NCBI GenBank assembly: GCA_019313105.1
Contig: JAFDBW010000031.1
Span: forward strand, 1 to 14,547
Direction: 5' to 3'
DNA: 14,547 nucleotides
From: Deltaproteobacteria bacterium
GTDB lineage: Bacteria; Desulfobacterota; Desulfuromonadia; Desulfuromonadales; BM103
In this document: positions 6,545 through 14,254 of the stretch, in pieces
Layout: every line of letters begins with the position of its first letter
Numbering within the stretch: the stretch's first letter is position 1
The notes under the pieces: generated by a model
Seen by the model: the letters and a program-made list of their open reading frames with translations, nothing else
Databases searched by the model: none
Told to the model about the DNA's origin: nothing
Program-made: the position numbers and the translations under genes

Positions 6545-7057
6545 ATGCGTACAGATTGTGCCCTGAATATTATCCTGATCGGCATGCCCGGCGCCGGCAA
6601 AAGCACGGTTGGCGTACTTCTGGCGAAGCGTCTCGGGTACAACTTTGTTGACACCGATCTACTCCTCCAGACCAAACAGCGCGCTCGCCTGCAGGAGATC
6701 ATCGCTGAAGAAGGGATGGAGCGGTTCAAGGAACTCGAGGCGGACACACTCTGTAGCCTGGCAACCACTCACAGCGTCGTTGCAACAGGTGGCTCGGCGG
6801 TGTATAGTGCGCGTGCCATGGACCGGCTCAGAGCGCTGGGACAGCTGGTCTTCATCGACATACCGCTCGAAGAGCTGCTGACCAGGATTCATGACATGGA
6901 CACCCGCGGTCTGGTCATTGGCCCGGGCGAAAGCTACGAACAACTTTACCTGGAGCGTCAACCGCTGTATGAAAAATTCGCCGAAATAACCATTTCAGGC
7001 GGTGGGATGACTGTGGAAGCCGTTGCGGCGGCAATCGAAGAACAGTTCTGCGGATAA
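6545..7057 (+). CDS. Shikimate kinase-like P-loop kinase with altered substrate site
   Basis: A 170-residue small-molecule kinase of the shikimate kinase fold. The Walker A loop GMPGAGKS (13-20), the FVDTD segment (D36, D38), the SVVATGGSAV segment (77-86) and the lid/late arginine region ERQPLY (R138) follow the family order. It departs from classic AroK/AroL: the arginine after the conserved phenylalanine (R58 of AroK) is lysine here (F61-K62), the GGG that contacts shikimate is GGS (82-84), and the lid reads TRGLV rather than the usual RPLL. Many anaerobes have such TRG-type proteins, annotated as shikimate kinase without proof I know of. The ATG at 6545 has no clear Shine-Dalgarno, and no better start is in frame. 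It lies 18 bases after the quinone reductase and 29 before the PilZ gene, so it is probably translated within one operon. Confidence 0.8.
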   Translation: MRTDCALNIILIGMPGAGKSTVGVLLAKRLGYNFVDTDLLLQTKQRARLQEIIAEEGMERFKELEADTLCSLATTHSVVATGGSAVYSARAMDRLRALGQLVFIDIPLEELLTRIHDMDTRGLVIGPGESYEQLYLERQPLYEKFAEITISGGGMTVEAVAAAIEEQFCG

Positions 7058-7086
7058 GCTGACCGACAAGCTCAACTTTACGCTAT

Positions 7087-7809
7087 ATGTCATTCGGAAA
7101 ATACTTCAATAAAGGGCAGAAAGTTTTTATCAGGCGACTCTACAGTGATGAGGAACCGCCTACCGTGGATACGATCACCGGCTATGTCATGCACAGCCAG
7201 CCCATGCAGCTTGACCTGGCCCTCCCCTACGGCTCGGACACGGCCGATTCTTATCCTTTTGAACCGGGAATGAAGTTCGAAATCATGACCGACAGCAAGG
7301 GGATGGGGTTGCGCCTGACCGCATCGTTTATCGAGAAAATCAGTAGCCAGGACATCCGGCTGGAATTTGCAGGGGACCTGGAATTTATCTCCCGCCGGAC
7401 GTACCCACGGGTTGACGTGAATGCCTGGGTGGGTCTGAAACGCGGTGCCGGAACCCTCTCGGAAATGCGCCAGCTCTGGCGCGAACATATGGACAAGATC
7501 AAGGCCGGGGTCTCTGCTGAAGAGCTCACCGAATTCAACAAATACCTGGTTAACCTCGCCGGTGGCGGGATACGCCTGCCCATGCAGCCCCCGGTCGACA
7601 TGGCTGAACTGGTCCTGATCTATTTATCGATCGGAGACAAGAAAGGCATCATCTGCGGCCTTGCCGAGGTAATCTGGGTCGGGGAGGAGCAGAGCAACGG
7701 TCTGCAACTGGGCGGATTGCGTTTCTTGAAAATTCTTGAAGAAGACCAGGCCCGGCTTGATGCAGTCGTCAACAGGCTGCTCGCCCGACTTGATCTAGCC
7801 GGCCAATAA
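7087..7809 (+). CDS. PilZ-domain protein, YcgR-like, probable cyclic-di-GMP receptor
   Basis: A 240-residue soluble protein. An N-terminal beta-rich region (about 5-95) resembles the YcgR-type N-domain. The PilZ domain begins with the cyclic-di-GMP motif RRTYPR (R104-x3-R108); the second motif is NLAGGG (156-161), a variant of (D/N)xSxxG with serine replaced by alanine. Between them lie 47 residues, about twice the usual distance, including a charged, probably helical insert (about 117-152, EMRQLWREHMDKIKAG and beyond). A late GLQLGGLRFL segment (205-214) closes the barrel. Binding of cyclic-di-GMP is likely, since both arginines are present, but not certain given the alanine. Target process (motility, secretion or polysaccharide) is not shown by the neighbours. 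It is the last gene of the row, ends 16 bases from the convergent AlgH-like gene, and no terminator hairpin is visible between them. Confidence 0.88.
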   Translation: MSFGKYFNKGQKVFIRRLYSDEEPPTVDTITGYVMHSQPMQLDLALPYGSDTADSYPFEPGMKFEIMTDSKGMGLRLTASFIEKISSQDIRLEFAGDLEFISRRTYPRVDVNAWVGLKRGAGTLSEMRQLWREHMDKIKAGVSAEELTEFNKYLVNLAGGGIRLPMQPPVDMAELVLIYLSIGDKKGIICGLAEVIWVGEEQSNGLQLGGLRFLKILEEDQARLDAVVNRLLARLDLAGQ

Positions 7810-7825
7810 GAGGCTGATCAGGCGG

Positions 7826-8425
7826 TCAGTTCCCCGCGCCAATCCTGCTGTTCAGACTTTCCCATAACGTTTCATCCTGCCCGGCAAAAACACTTTCCTC
7901 ATCCGCCGGGACAACATGCCAGCTGCCACGCTGCATCTCGTGATTCAGTTGTCCGGGAGCCCATCCGGTATATCCGACAAACGCCCGGTAGTTGATCACT
8001 TCGCCATCGAAGTCAGGCCACGCATCCAGGACTCCGATTCCCGTCAAGTAGAGACTGGTGAGGATTTCTTCGGCCGGCTGCGGAGGGTTCCTGTGCACCT
8101 TGACCAGGGCGAGCAGGGTATTCGGTTCGACCGGCCCACCGTATGAGAGCATTTTCCCCTGCAGGTCGAGTTGTGAGTCTTTCGGCAGCACAGCGTCCAG
8201 CTGCAGCCTGCTGCTGCGGTTAACGATCAGCCCTGCGGAGCCATGGGCATCATGCTGAATGAGCAGAATCACCCGGGCCTTGAACCGTGGATCGACCATC
8301 CTCTCATCGGCAACCAGGAACATCCCCTTGGCCGGGGCAAAAGCATGCAGGCTCAGTGGTGCGCAAAGCGTCCACAAGGTCACAAGCAGAACAAGAGCCT
8401 TAAGGCTTCGAGACGGATTGATCAT
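7826..8425 (-). CDS. YqgE/AlgH-family (DUF179) protein with signal peptide
   Basis: A 199-residue member of the YqgE/AlgH family, recognised by PAKGMFLVADERMVDPRF, then ILLIQHDAHGSAGLIVNR and LSYGGPVEPNTL, and the C-terminal GYTGWAPGQLNHEM. Ordinary members begin directly at the conserved 'G.fLvA' segment and are taken to be cytoplasmic. This one has about 28 extra N-terminal residues with a basic start (SRSLK), a hydrophobic core (ALVLLVTLWTLCAPL) and a likely signal peptidase site after SLHA, so it should be exported. The molecular function of the family is unknown. The ATG at 8425 is preceded by GAGGAG five bases upstream, and its start overlaps the mltA stop (ATGA), so it is translated with the lytic transglycosylase; a job in the periplasm or cell wall is inferred from that. 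Confidence 0.9.
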   Translation of the reverse strand: MINPSRSLKALVLLVTLWTLCAPLSLHAFAPAKGMFLVADERMVDPRFKARVILLIQHDAHGSAGLIVNRSSRLQLDAVLPKDSQLDLQGKMLSYGGPVEPNTLLALVKVHRNPPQPAEEILTSLYLTGIGVLDAWPDFDGEVINYRAFVGYTGWAPGQLNHEMQRGSWHVVPADEESVFAGQDETLWESLNSRIGAGN

Positions 8426-9636
8426 TTTTGCTCCTCGTTGGTTTTAGGCAATAACACCCAGAATTTTGCCGCCTGCTTCATGCGCCCGGCCTTTTCCCCA
8501 GCAGCATCACCCATTCCCCAGAAAAAATCACCCCGAATCCGCCCCTTGATGGCGCCTCCAGTGTCCTGTGCGATCATCAGGCGCCGCAACGGCTGGTCGC
8601 TGTTCGGCCAGCTCGTCTCGACAAAGACCGGCGCACCAAGCGGGAGATAACGCCGGTCGACTGCGAGGCTGCGCCCCGGCGTCAGGGGCACCCCGAGCGC
8701 GCCGGGGGGGCTATTTACCGCGCTGTCCAGCTCACGGAAGAAGACATAACTCGGGTTCTGGTTGAGCAGTGCAGTAACCTCTTGCGGATTGTTGCTGGCC
8801 CACTTGCGGATGTTCTGCATTGACATCTCATGCCGTTCCATGATGCCACGATCAAGCAGGTAGCTACCAATCGATCTGTAAGGATGACCGTTCTGATCGG
8901 CGTAGTTGACCATGACCGATTCACCATTATCTAGTAGGATGCGCCCCGAGCCCTGGATATGCAGAAAAAAGAGTTCAACGGGGTCGGCGACCCAGAACAG
9001 TTCCTGGCCGGCCAGAGGCCGGTCATAACTGTCAATCCCTCCCCGGTCCCAGTAGGGGATGACCCGGTGACCGTCGAGACGGCCGCGCAGCCGATAATCG
9101 CCAAGGTCGGGATAGACATCATTCAACTCAATTGTCAGCAGGTCATCGGGGCGACGATAGAGCGGATACGGATATTCCGAGGAGGCATAGCGACTGCCCT
9201 TCAAATCCGGGACGTAATAGCCGGTCATCAAGCCTTCTGCAGAACCGTCAGATTGCCGCGCCTGGTGCGGTACGAAATTTCGCTCGAAGAACTGTCGCAC
9301 CTCATCCCCCGTAGCACGCTCCATCTCGGCGGCCTGCTGACAGGACGACTGCCACTCGGCACGCCAGCGCAATGCGTTGCAGCTTTTGAGAAAAGCGCCA
9401 AGTGCCAAGCCCGGGTCATCCTCCTGCCAACCCGATACATCCTGCCAGGTCACCGGTTGCAAGGTCGGTACATCTTCTTCAACGACCGGCTCCTTGACAA
9501 TTCCTGGTTCTTCAATAACCGGCACCGGAACAACCGGGGGCGGCTCGGGGGGACGGGCACAGGAAACCATCAGGACAAGAACCATCAGGATCGGCCAAAG
9601 TTTCTGCAAAAATTTACTCCACATACTCATTGTCAT
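8422..9636 (-). CDS. mltA: Membrane-bound lytic murein transglycosylase A, lipoprotein
   Basis: A 404-residue MltA-type enzyme that cleaves the MurNAc-GlcNAc bond of peptidoglycan to form 1,6-anhydro-muropeptides, acting from the outer membrane into the periplasm. The N-terminus has a hydrophobic segment ending in the lipobox LMVSC (C26), followed by a proline-rich linker. The MltA domain includes GLMTGYYVPDLKGSR and LFFLHIQGSGR. The C-terminal 3D domain carries QDTGGAIKG and RGDFFWG (aspartates at about 358 and 370, one being the catalytic residue in the family). The frame extends upstream to an ATG at 9660 that overlaps the priA stop, but the ATG at 9636 has a good Shine-Dalgarno (GAGGGTGAG, 9640-9648) and gives a normal lipoprotein leader, so it is preferred. 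The stop overlaps the AlgH-like start by four bases. Confidence 0.95.
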   Translation of the reverse strand: MTMSMWSKFLQKLWPILMVLVLMVSCARPPEPPPVVPVPVIEEPGIVKEPVVEEDVPTLQPVTWQDVSGWQEDDPGLALGAFLKSCNALRWRAEWQSSCQQAAEMERATGDEVRQFFERNFVPHQARQSDGSAEGLMTGYYVPDLKGSRYASSEYPYPLYRRPDDLLTIELNDVYPDLGDYRLRGRLDGHRVIPYWDRGGIDSYDRPLAGQELFWVADPVELFFLHIQGSGRILLDNGESVMVNYADQNGHPYRSIGSYLLDRGIMERHEMSMQNIRKWASNNPQEVTALLNQNPSYVFFRELDSAVNSPPGALGVPLTPGRSLAVDRRYLPLGAPVFVETSWPNSDQPLRRLMIAQDTGGAIKGRIRGDFFWGMGDAAGEKAGRMKQAAKFWVLLPKTNEEQK

Positions 9637-9639
9637 ACT

Positions 9640-9648
9640 CTCACCCTC
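9640..9648 (-). promoter_or_regulatory. Ribosome binding site that decides the mltA start
   Basis: GAGGGTGAG on the minus strand lies with GAGG eight bases before the ATG at 9636. The upstream in-frame ATG at 9660 has no such site, although it shares a base with the priA stop (TGATG) and might be used by re-initiation. Confidence 0.6.
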
Positions 9649-9659
9649 TCGTTTCTCCA

Positions 9660-11867
9660 TCAGAACATATCAACCGGATCAATATCAACTGTGAGTTGTA
9701 CACCCGGCGGCAAGCCCTTTTTCAACCGGCCCAATAAAGTTATTTCCCGGCGCAGTGGGTCGCGCTGTTTTGCCTTGAGCAGAATTTGCATACGGTGGCG
9801 GTTGCGCAAGCGTGCCAGCAGGCAAGGCGCCGGGCCAAGCACTTCGACATCGGCCTCGGCCCGGGCGAGCTCAACAGACAGCTGCTCTGCGGCGGCCTTC
9901 AGCCTGGTCGCGTCATTGCCGCTCAAGACCAGGTTGACCAGGTGTCCGAAAGGCGGATACGCGAGGGCCTGGCGCTGGGTCAGCTCGAGTTCAGCAAAAC
10001 CGCGGAAATCGTGCCGGGTCACGTAATCGAGAGCATAATTGTCGACCGCATAGGTCTGGATCAGAACCCGCCCCGGCCGGTCGCCCCGACCAGCCCGGCC
10101 AGCAACCTGGCTGAGCAGGGAGAACACCCGTTCGGCACTGCGAAAGTCCGGCAGGTTGAGTGCCGTGTCGGCATTCAGAACCCCGACCAATGTGACCGCA
10201 GGGAAATCATGCCCCTTGGCGATCATCTGCGTGCCGATCAGCACGTCGATCTCCCTGGCCGACATCTGGTCGACCAGTCGATGGTGTGCTCCCTTGCGCG
10301 TAGTGGTGTCACGGTCCATACGCGCCACCCTGGCGTCGGGAAAACTCTGCCGGATTTCTTCTTCGAGGCGTTCTGTTCCCATCCCCTCAGGCAAAAGGCA
10401 GGCACCGCTGCAGCGATCACAGCTGTCCGGTGGAGGCTGGCGAAAGTCGCAGTAATGACAGCGCAGGGAATGCTGGACCTGTGAGTAGGTCAAAGTGATA
10501 TCGCAGTTCGGGCAGCGCAGGGTGGCACCGCAGTCGTGACAGAGCAGGAACGGGGCGTATCCCCGACGATTGAGCAGCAGCAATGCTTGCTCGCCGGCGG
10601 CGAGGGTTTCTGCCAGGGCCGCCTGCAGAGGCTCACTCAACAGGCCGTCTTGCCGATGTTCGGCGAGGTCGACCAGATGCACAGTGGGCAGAGGTCGCTC
10701 GGCGGTGCGTTCTGGCAGATCCAGGTATGTTAGATGTTTCTCCCTAGCTCTCTGGTAGGTCGTCAGGGTCGGGGTCGCACTTCCCAGAAGAACGACGGCC
10801 TGGTCCCGCTGGCCACGCATCAGCGCCAGATCCCGCGCATTGTAACGAAAGCCTTCCGATTGTTTGTAGCTGCCGTCGTGCTCTTCATCAACGACGATCA
10901 GGCCCAGCTCATTCAGGGGTGCAAAGACCGCCGAACGGGCGCCGATGACCACGTCAGCATCACCCCGGGCAACCCGGCACCAGGCATCGTAACGCTCGCC
11001 GTCTGACAACCCGGAATGCAGCACAGCCAGATTGACGTCGAGCTCCTGAAACCAGCTGCGGAACCGGGCAACCAGTTGTGGGGTCAGGGCGATTTCCGGG
11101 ACCAGGACCAACGCCTGGCGTCCCATCTCCAGGGTTTCCGCGATCGCTCGCAGATAGACCTCGGTTTTTCCGCTACCGGTCACGCCATGCAGGAGAAAAG
11201 GCTGGAATTTCTTTGCCTGCAAGGCCTGTTCGAGGCGGTTGACAGCCTCCTGCTGAGCAGAATTCAAGACAAAGGCATGATGTGCCTGCACAGCGATTTC
11301 GACAAACGGATCCCGTAACCTTTCTATCTCTTCGACCTCCAGGAACCCGAGTTCAACCAGTCGCTGCAGTATTGTGTGTGGCGCGGGAAATTTCCCCCGC
11401 AACTGGCTCATGCTGGCGGCTTTTTCTGCCCGGATAAAGTCGAGTATCTTCCGTTGCCGCGCGCCTTTTGGCCGCTCATCAATTGCCGTTGGCCGGTAAA
11501 GCCTGTCGCGCAGGACCGGCGGACTGGTATCGGGTGCGGACAGTCCGGCCGGCAGCGCCGTGCGTACAGCCTGGCCGGGAGGATAATCGTAATAGCGAGC
11601 CGCCCGAAGGTAGAACGCGGCATGACGTTCGTGAAACAGCGGGTGTGGATCAATGATTTGAAGGATTTCTTTCAAGGCTGTGTCACCGGGATCGACCCGG
11701 TTCATGACATACCCGACCACCTGCCGTCTCCCGAGTGGGACCCGCACACGGCTGCCGACCCTGAGATCACCGGCCAGCCTTTCCGGCACCGCATAGGTGA
11801 GGGTCTTATCGAGTGGTGCAACCACCGCGATTTCTGCAGCCTGCAAATGTTGTGTTTCAGATGTCAT
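9660..11867 (-). CDS. priA: Primosomal replication restart helicase PriA
   Basis: A 735-residue superfamily 2 DNA helicase that recognises abandoned replication forks and reloads the replicative helicase. The N-terminal DNA-binding domain (about 10-110, with PLDKTLTYAVPE) is followed by the helicase core: Walker A GVTGSGKT (228-235), VPEIALTPQL (256-265), Walker B DEEH (327-330) and LLGSATPTLTT (360-370). Eight cysteines in four CxxC pairs (443/446, 452/455, 470/473, 483/486) bind two structural zinc ions. Motif V/VI-like segments (GTQMIAKGHDFPAV, QVAGRAGRGDRPGRVLIQT) are intact. Length is normal for the family. The ATG at 11867 has only a weak Shine-Dalgarno. It is separated from fprA by a terminator-bearing gap and touches mltA (TGATG at 9658-9662), so it leads a priA-mltA-algH-like operon. 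Confidence 0.97.
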   Translation of the reverse strand: MTSETQHLQAAEIAVVAPLDKTLTYAVPERLAGDLRVGSRVRVPLGRRQVVGYVMNRVDPGDTALKEILQIIDPHPLFHERHAAFYLRAARYYDYPPGQAVRTALPAGLSAPDTSPPVLRDRLYRPTAIDERPKGARQRKILDFIRAEKAASMSQLRGKFPAPHTILQRLVELGFLEVEEIERLRDPFVEIAVQAHHAFVLNSAQQEAVNRLEQALQAKKFQPFLLHGVTGSGKTEVYLRAIAETLEMGRQALVLVPEIALTPQLVARFRSWFQELDVNLAVLHSGLSDGERYDAWCRVARGDADVVIGARSAVFAPLNELGLIVVDEEHDGSYKQSEGFRYNARDLALMRGQRDQAVVLLGSATPTLTTYQRAREKHLTYLDLPERTAERPLPTVHLVDLAEHRQDGLLSEPLQAALAETLAAGEQALLLLNRRGYAPFLLCHDCGATLRCPNCDITLTYSQVQHSLRCHYCDFRQPPPDSCDRCSGACLLPEGMGTERLEEEIRQSFPDARVARMDRDTTTRKGAHHRLVDQMSAREIDVLIGTQMIAKGHDFPAVTLVGVLNADTALNLPDFRSAERVFSLLSQVAGRAGRGDRPGRVLIQTYAVDNYALDYVTRHDFRGFAELELTQRQALAYPPFGHLVNLVLSGNDATRLKAAAEQLSVELARAEADVEVLGPAPCLLARLRNRHRMQILLKAKQRDPLRREITLLGRLKKGLPPGVQLTVDIDPVDMF

Positions 11868-11933
11868 GAAAGGTTCACACGCTACCTGCTAAGGGCTACT
11901 GACGATTTAAAAAAACTGAACTTAATGCAAAGT

Positions 11934-12055
11934 GCAAAGTTAAAAAAAGGCGCATAGTTAAAAATAAGGCGCAAAGGGGACCTTCGTTGAGGATTACCCT
12001 TTGCGCCTTGTCCATCTGCCTGAGAATTTACCCTGAAACTTGCAGTTTAAAACTT
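11934..12055. repeat. Intergenic cluster of short direct and inverted repeats
   Basis: Between fprA and priA lie a doubled gcaaagt (within 11936-11950), a repeated AAGGCGCA(T/A)AG (11947-11957 and 11966-11976), the 13-base inverted repeat described as a terminator, and a run of ctt(g/a)cag words (about 12038-12059). It is AT-rich next to the GC-rich genes. No reading frame of note. The 'gcaaagtgcaaagtt' wording resembles intergenic repeats of related genomes. Confidence 0.45.
11957..12009 (-). terminator. Probable Rho-independent terminator of fprA
   Basis: AAGGCGCAAAGGG (11966-11978) and CCCTTTGCGCCTT (11997-12009) form a perfect 13-base-pair stem with an 18-base loop. Read on the minus strand, the direction of fprA, it is followed by ATTTTTAA and further on by another T run. 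It starts about 70 bases after the fprA stop. The long loop makes it less than ideal, hence moderate confidence. Confidence 0.6.
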
Positions 12056-12079
12056 ACAGCTCAAAGCTTTAAAATCCAT

Positions 12080-13282
12080 TCAGGCCGCTTCCGGTCCAAC
12101 CACCTGTGCCGCAAACTGGCGAGCGAACTCCCGGCATTCCTCGAGGTTTTCTTCGGTCGGCGAAAAGCGCAAGGTCAGGCCGGGAACCGGCAACTTGAAG
12201 CGGAGGCCCTTGAGACGGTCTTCAATCAACTTCACGGCCTCTCCACTCCAGCCGAACGAGCCGAATGCCCCGGCGATTTTGGCCTTGGGCGTCACCAGCG
12301 AGAAGAGCGACAGCGCATGCCAGGCCTGCGGCGGAGCGTCACGGTTGATCGTCGAGGAACCGACCAGGACCAGGTCGGCCAGTTCCAGCTCATCCCGCAG
12401 ATCGCCGTCGCGCATCTCGCACATCCGCATTACGACTACGTTAAATCCCTTGGCCTCGAGCTCCTCGCGTATGGTTGCAGCCATGGTGTGCGTATTGCCA
12501 TGCGAGGAAAGCGTCAACAACAGGGCGCGTGGGTTCGGCTGGGTCGGAGGCAAGGCCGACCAGCGCCGGTAGGAATCAACCACGGCCTTCGGGTCGGTCC
12601 GACGGATCGGGCCATGGGAAGGACAGATCATCTTCAGCTTGAGCTTGTCAACCTTGGCTACCGCATCGCGCACCTTGTCCTTGAACGGCCGCATGATGCA
12701 GTCGAAGTAGAAGTGAAAGTCCTGGGAAAAATCAGGGATTTCATCATCAAACAACTTGCGCGCACAGTAGTGGGCACCAAAAGCGTCACAGGGAAAAAGG
12801 ATCGCTTCCTCGACCAGGTAGGTAAAGATGGTATCCGGCCAGTGCAGGTAAGGTGCAAGGATGAAACGCAGGGTCAAACCGCCGAGGTCGACCTCTTCTC
12901 CATCGTTGACCACGTGCGCATTGAATGGACGGTTAAGTAACTGACTGAGGAAATTCTGCGAAGGGCGACTACAGTAAATCGGTAACTCCGGACGCATCTC
13001 GAGCAGCCTGCCCAGGGCTCCGGAATGGTCTGGTTCGGTGTGGCTGATCACCACCAGGTCGATCTTGTCCAGGCCGATGGCTGCCTCAATCTTTTCCAGA
13101 AATTCTTCCGTAAAGGGGGCCTTGACCGTATCGATGAGTGCCGTTTTGTTCTGCCCTCGCACCACGTAGGAATTGTAGGTTGTGCCATTGTGGGTCGGAA
13201 ACAGCTCATCAAATATCTCCAGATCGGGGTGCCGCACACCAACCCAGGAGACATTGTCGGTAACTTGCTGGTATTGCTTCAT
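12080..13282 (-). CDS. fprA: Flavodiiron protein (A-type flavoprotein), O2/NO reductase
   Basis: A 400-residue cytoplasmic flavodiiron protein that reduces O2 to water or NO to N2O, protecting anaerobes. The N-terminal metallo-beta-lactamase-like domain carries the diiron ligands: H81, E83 and D85 in HTEPDHSGA, H147 (LHWPD), D166 (PCDAFGAH) and H223 (PSHGPI). The C-terminal flavodoxin domain (from about 252) has the FMN phosphate loop SSHGNTHTM (259-267), the VGSSTINRDAPP segment and GAFGSFGWSG. There is no fused rubredoxin or flavin reductase domain, so an external electron donor (rubredoxin or similar) is needed; none is encoded here. The ATG at 13282 follows an AAGGAAAGG stretch at slightly long spacing. 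It is divergent from the metallophosphoesterase, with a likely promoter at 13318-13346. Whether O2 or NO is preferred cannot be told. Confidence 0.95.
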   Translation of the reverse strand: MKQYQQVTDNVSWVGVRHPDLEIFDELFPTHNGTTYNSYVVRGQNKTALIDTVKAPFTEEFLEKIEAAIGLDKIDLVVISHTEPDHSGALGRLLEMRPELPIYCSRPSQNFLSQLLNRPFNAHVVNDGEEVDLGGLTLRFILAPYLHWPDTIFTYLVEEAILFPCDAFGAHYCARKLFDDEIPDFSQDFHFYFDCIMRPFKDKVRDAVAKVDKLKLKMICPSHGPIRRTDPKAVVDSYRRWSALPPTQPNPRALLLTLSSHGNTHTMAATIREELEAKGFNVVVMRMCEMRDGDLRDELELADLVLVGSSTINRDAPPQAWHALSLFSLVTPKAKIAGAFGSFGWSGEAVKLIEDRLKGLRFKLPVPGLTLRFSPTEENLEECREFARQFAAQVVGPEAA

Positions 13283-13317
13283 AACTTGTATCGCCTTTCC
13301 TTTTCGATATTGATCCC

Positions 13318-13346
13318 TATATAATTACCAAATGGTGCAATGTCAT
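13318..13346 (-). promoter_or_regulatory. Probable fprA promoter
   Basis: On the minus strand ATGACA (13341-13346) and TATATA (13318-13323) are separated by 17 bases, placing the transcription start near 13311 and a leader of about 29 bases before the fprA ATG. Prediction by eye. Confidence 0.45.
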
Positions 13347-13354
13347 AAGATAAT
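13325..13354 (+). promoter_or_regulatory. Possible promoter of the metallophosphoesterase gene
   Basis: TTACCA (13325-13330) and GATAAT (13349-13354) lie 18 bases apart on the plus strand, overlapping the proposed fprA promoter on the opposite strand. Weak match to consensus. Confidence 0.3.
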
Positions 13355-13405
13355 ACAATCGGGCCATCCTGGCAACCGCGCTACGCACCCTTACGGCAGG
13401 TTTTT

Positions 13406-14254
13406 ATGACCTTCTTCTCACGTCATCACAAGGGTATCAGCAGACGCCGGTTTCTGTCCCTCGGGGCTGCCGGGCTGGCCGGGGCCTTGTTGGCAGAGGC
13501 TGTGTGGTATGAGCCGCAGGCGCTGCAGGTGGAACAAAGTACGATACCGTCCGCTTTGCCCGGCGGCCGGATTCGTATGGTCCAGGTCAGTGACCTGCAT
13601 TTGAGCAGCTTTGATAATTATTTCAAGAAGGTGGTAAGCCAGGTCGCCAGCCTGGAACCGGACCTGATCGTCCTGACCGGAGACTACCTGGAAGAGGAAA
13701 GAAACATCAGGGGGGTCCTGAGCTTCCTGAAGCAGCTGCACGCCCCGCACGGCATCTATGCCGTGCAGGGCAACTGGGAATACTGGTCAAGGCTGGAAGG
13801 AGAGAACCTGCGCAGGCATTTTGCTGGGGCGGGGGTCAAACTTCTGATCAACGAACGTGCAGACCTGGAGATCAAGGGTCGCGCTTTGTCGATTTACGGT
13901 ATGGATTACCCCTCGTCAACTGACTACCTGCATCGTCTGCAACAGGACATCGACCCACGCCGTTTCAACCTGCTTTTATCTCATGTTCCGGCTTTCGCCC
14001 ATGAACAGCTGAGTAAACACATCAACCTGGTCCTGAGCGGCCACACTCACGGCGGGCAGATCCGGCTGCCCTACCTGCCGCCATTCTACCTACCGCGCTA
14101 TTCAGGCCGATTCGTCGCCGGTTATTACCAGGTCAGCGAACACCAGGTCCCGCTCTATGTCAGCCGCGGTGTCGGTACAAGTGTTCTCCCTCTAAGGTTC
14201 CTCTGCCGCCCGGAAATCGGGTTGTTTGAACTGGGAAGACAGTCAATCACCTAA
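13406..14254 (+). CDS. Tat-exported metallophosphoesterase (YkuE/YaeI-like)
   Basis: A 282-residue calcineurin-like metallophosphoesterase. The N-terminus has a twin-arginine signal, SRRRFLSLG (12-20), followed by a hydrophobic segment rich in alanine and glycine, so it is exported folded or anchored at the outer face of the inner membrane. Metal-binding motifs are VSDLHL (D63, H65), TGDY (D93), GNWE (N123), LSHVP (H193) and GHTHGGQ (H213, H215). The usual GNH(D/E) histidine is tryptophan (W124). Relatives YkuE and YaeI hydrolyse phosphodiesters or act on lipid A/peptidoglycan-related substrates in the envelope, but the substrate here is unknown. The ATG at 13406 has a modest CAGG upstream. 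It is divergent from fprA and stands alone; AT-rich sequence without a recognised gene follows. Confidence 0.9.
   Translation: MTFFSRHHKGISRRRFLSLGAAGLAGALLAEAVWYEPQALQVEQSTIPSALPGGRIRMVQVSDLHLSSFDNYFKKVVSQVASLEPDLIVLTGDYLEEERNIRGVLSFLKQLHAPHGIYAVQGNWEYWSRLEGENLRRHFAGAGVKLLINERADLEIKGRALSIYGMDYPSSTDYLHRLQQDIDPRRFNLLLSHVPAFAHEQLSKHINLVLSGHTHGGQIRLPYLPPFYLPRYSGRFVAGYYQVSEHQVPLYVSRGVGTSVLPLRFLCRPEIGLFELGRQSIT

Noticed and set aside
7805..7850. Bidirectional terminator between the PilZ and AlgH-like genes
   Set aside because: Only a 4-base CTGA/TCAG pairing without a T run could be found.
8959..10026. Open frame of 355 codons on the plus strand opposite mltA and priA
   Set aside because: It spans two certain genes on the other strand; its translation is low in recognisable motifs and is explained by GC-rich codon use.
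11987..12940. Open frame of 317 codons on the plus strand opposite fprA
   Set aside because: fprA has all diiron and FMN motifs, so this is an antisense artefact.
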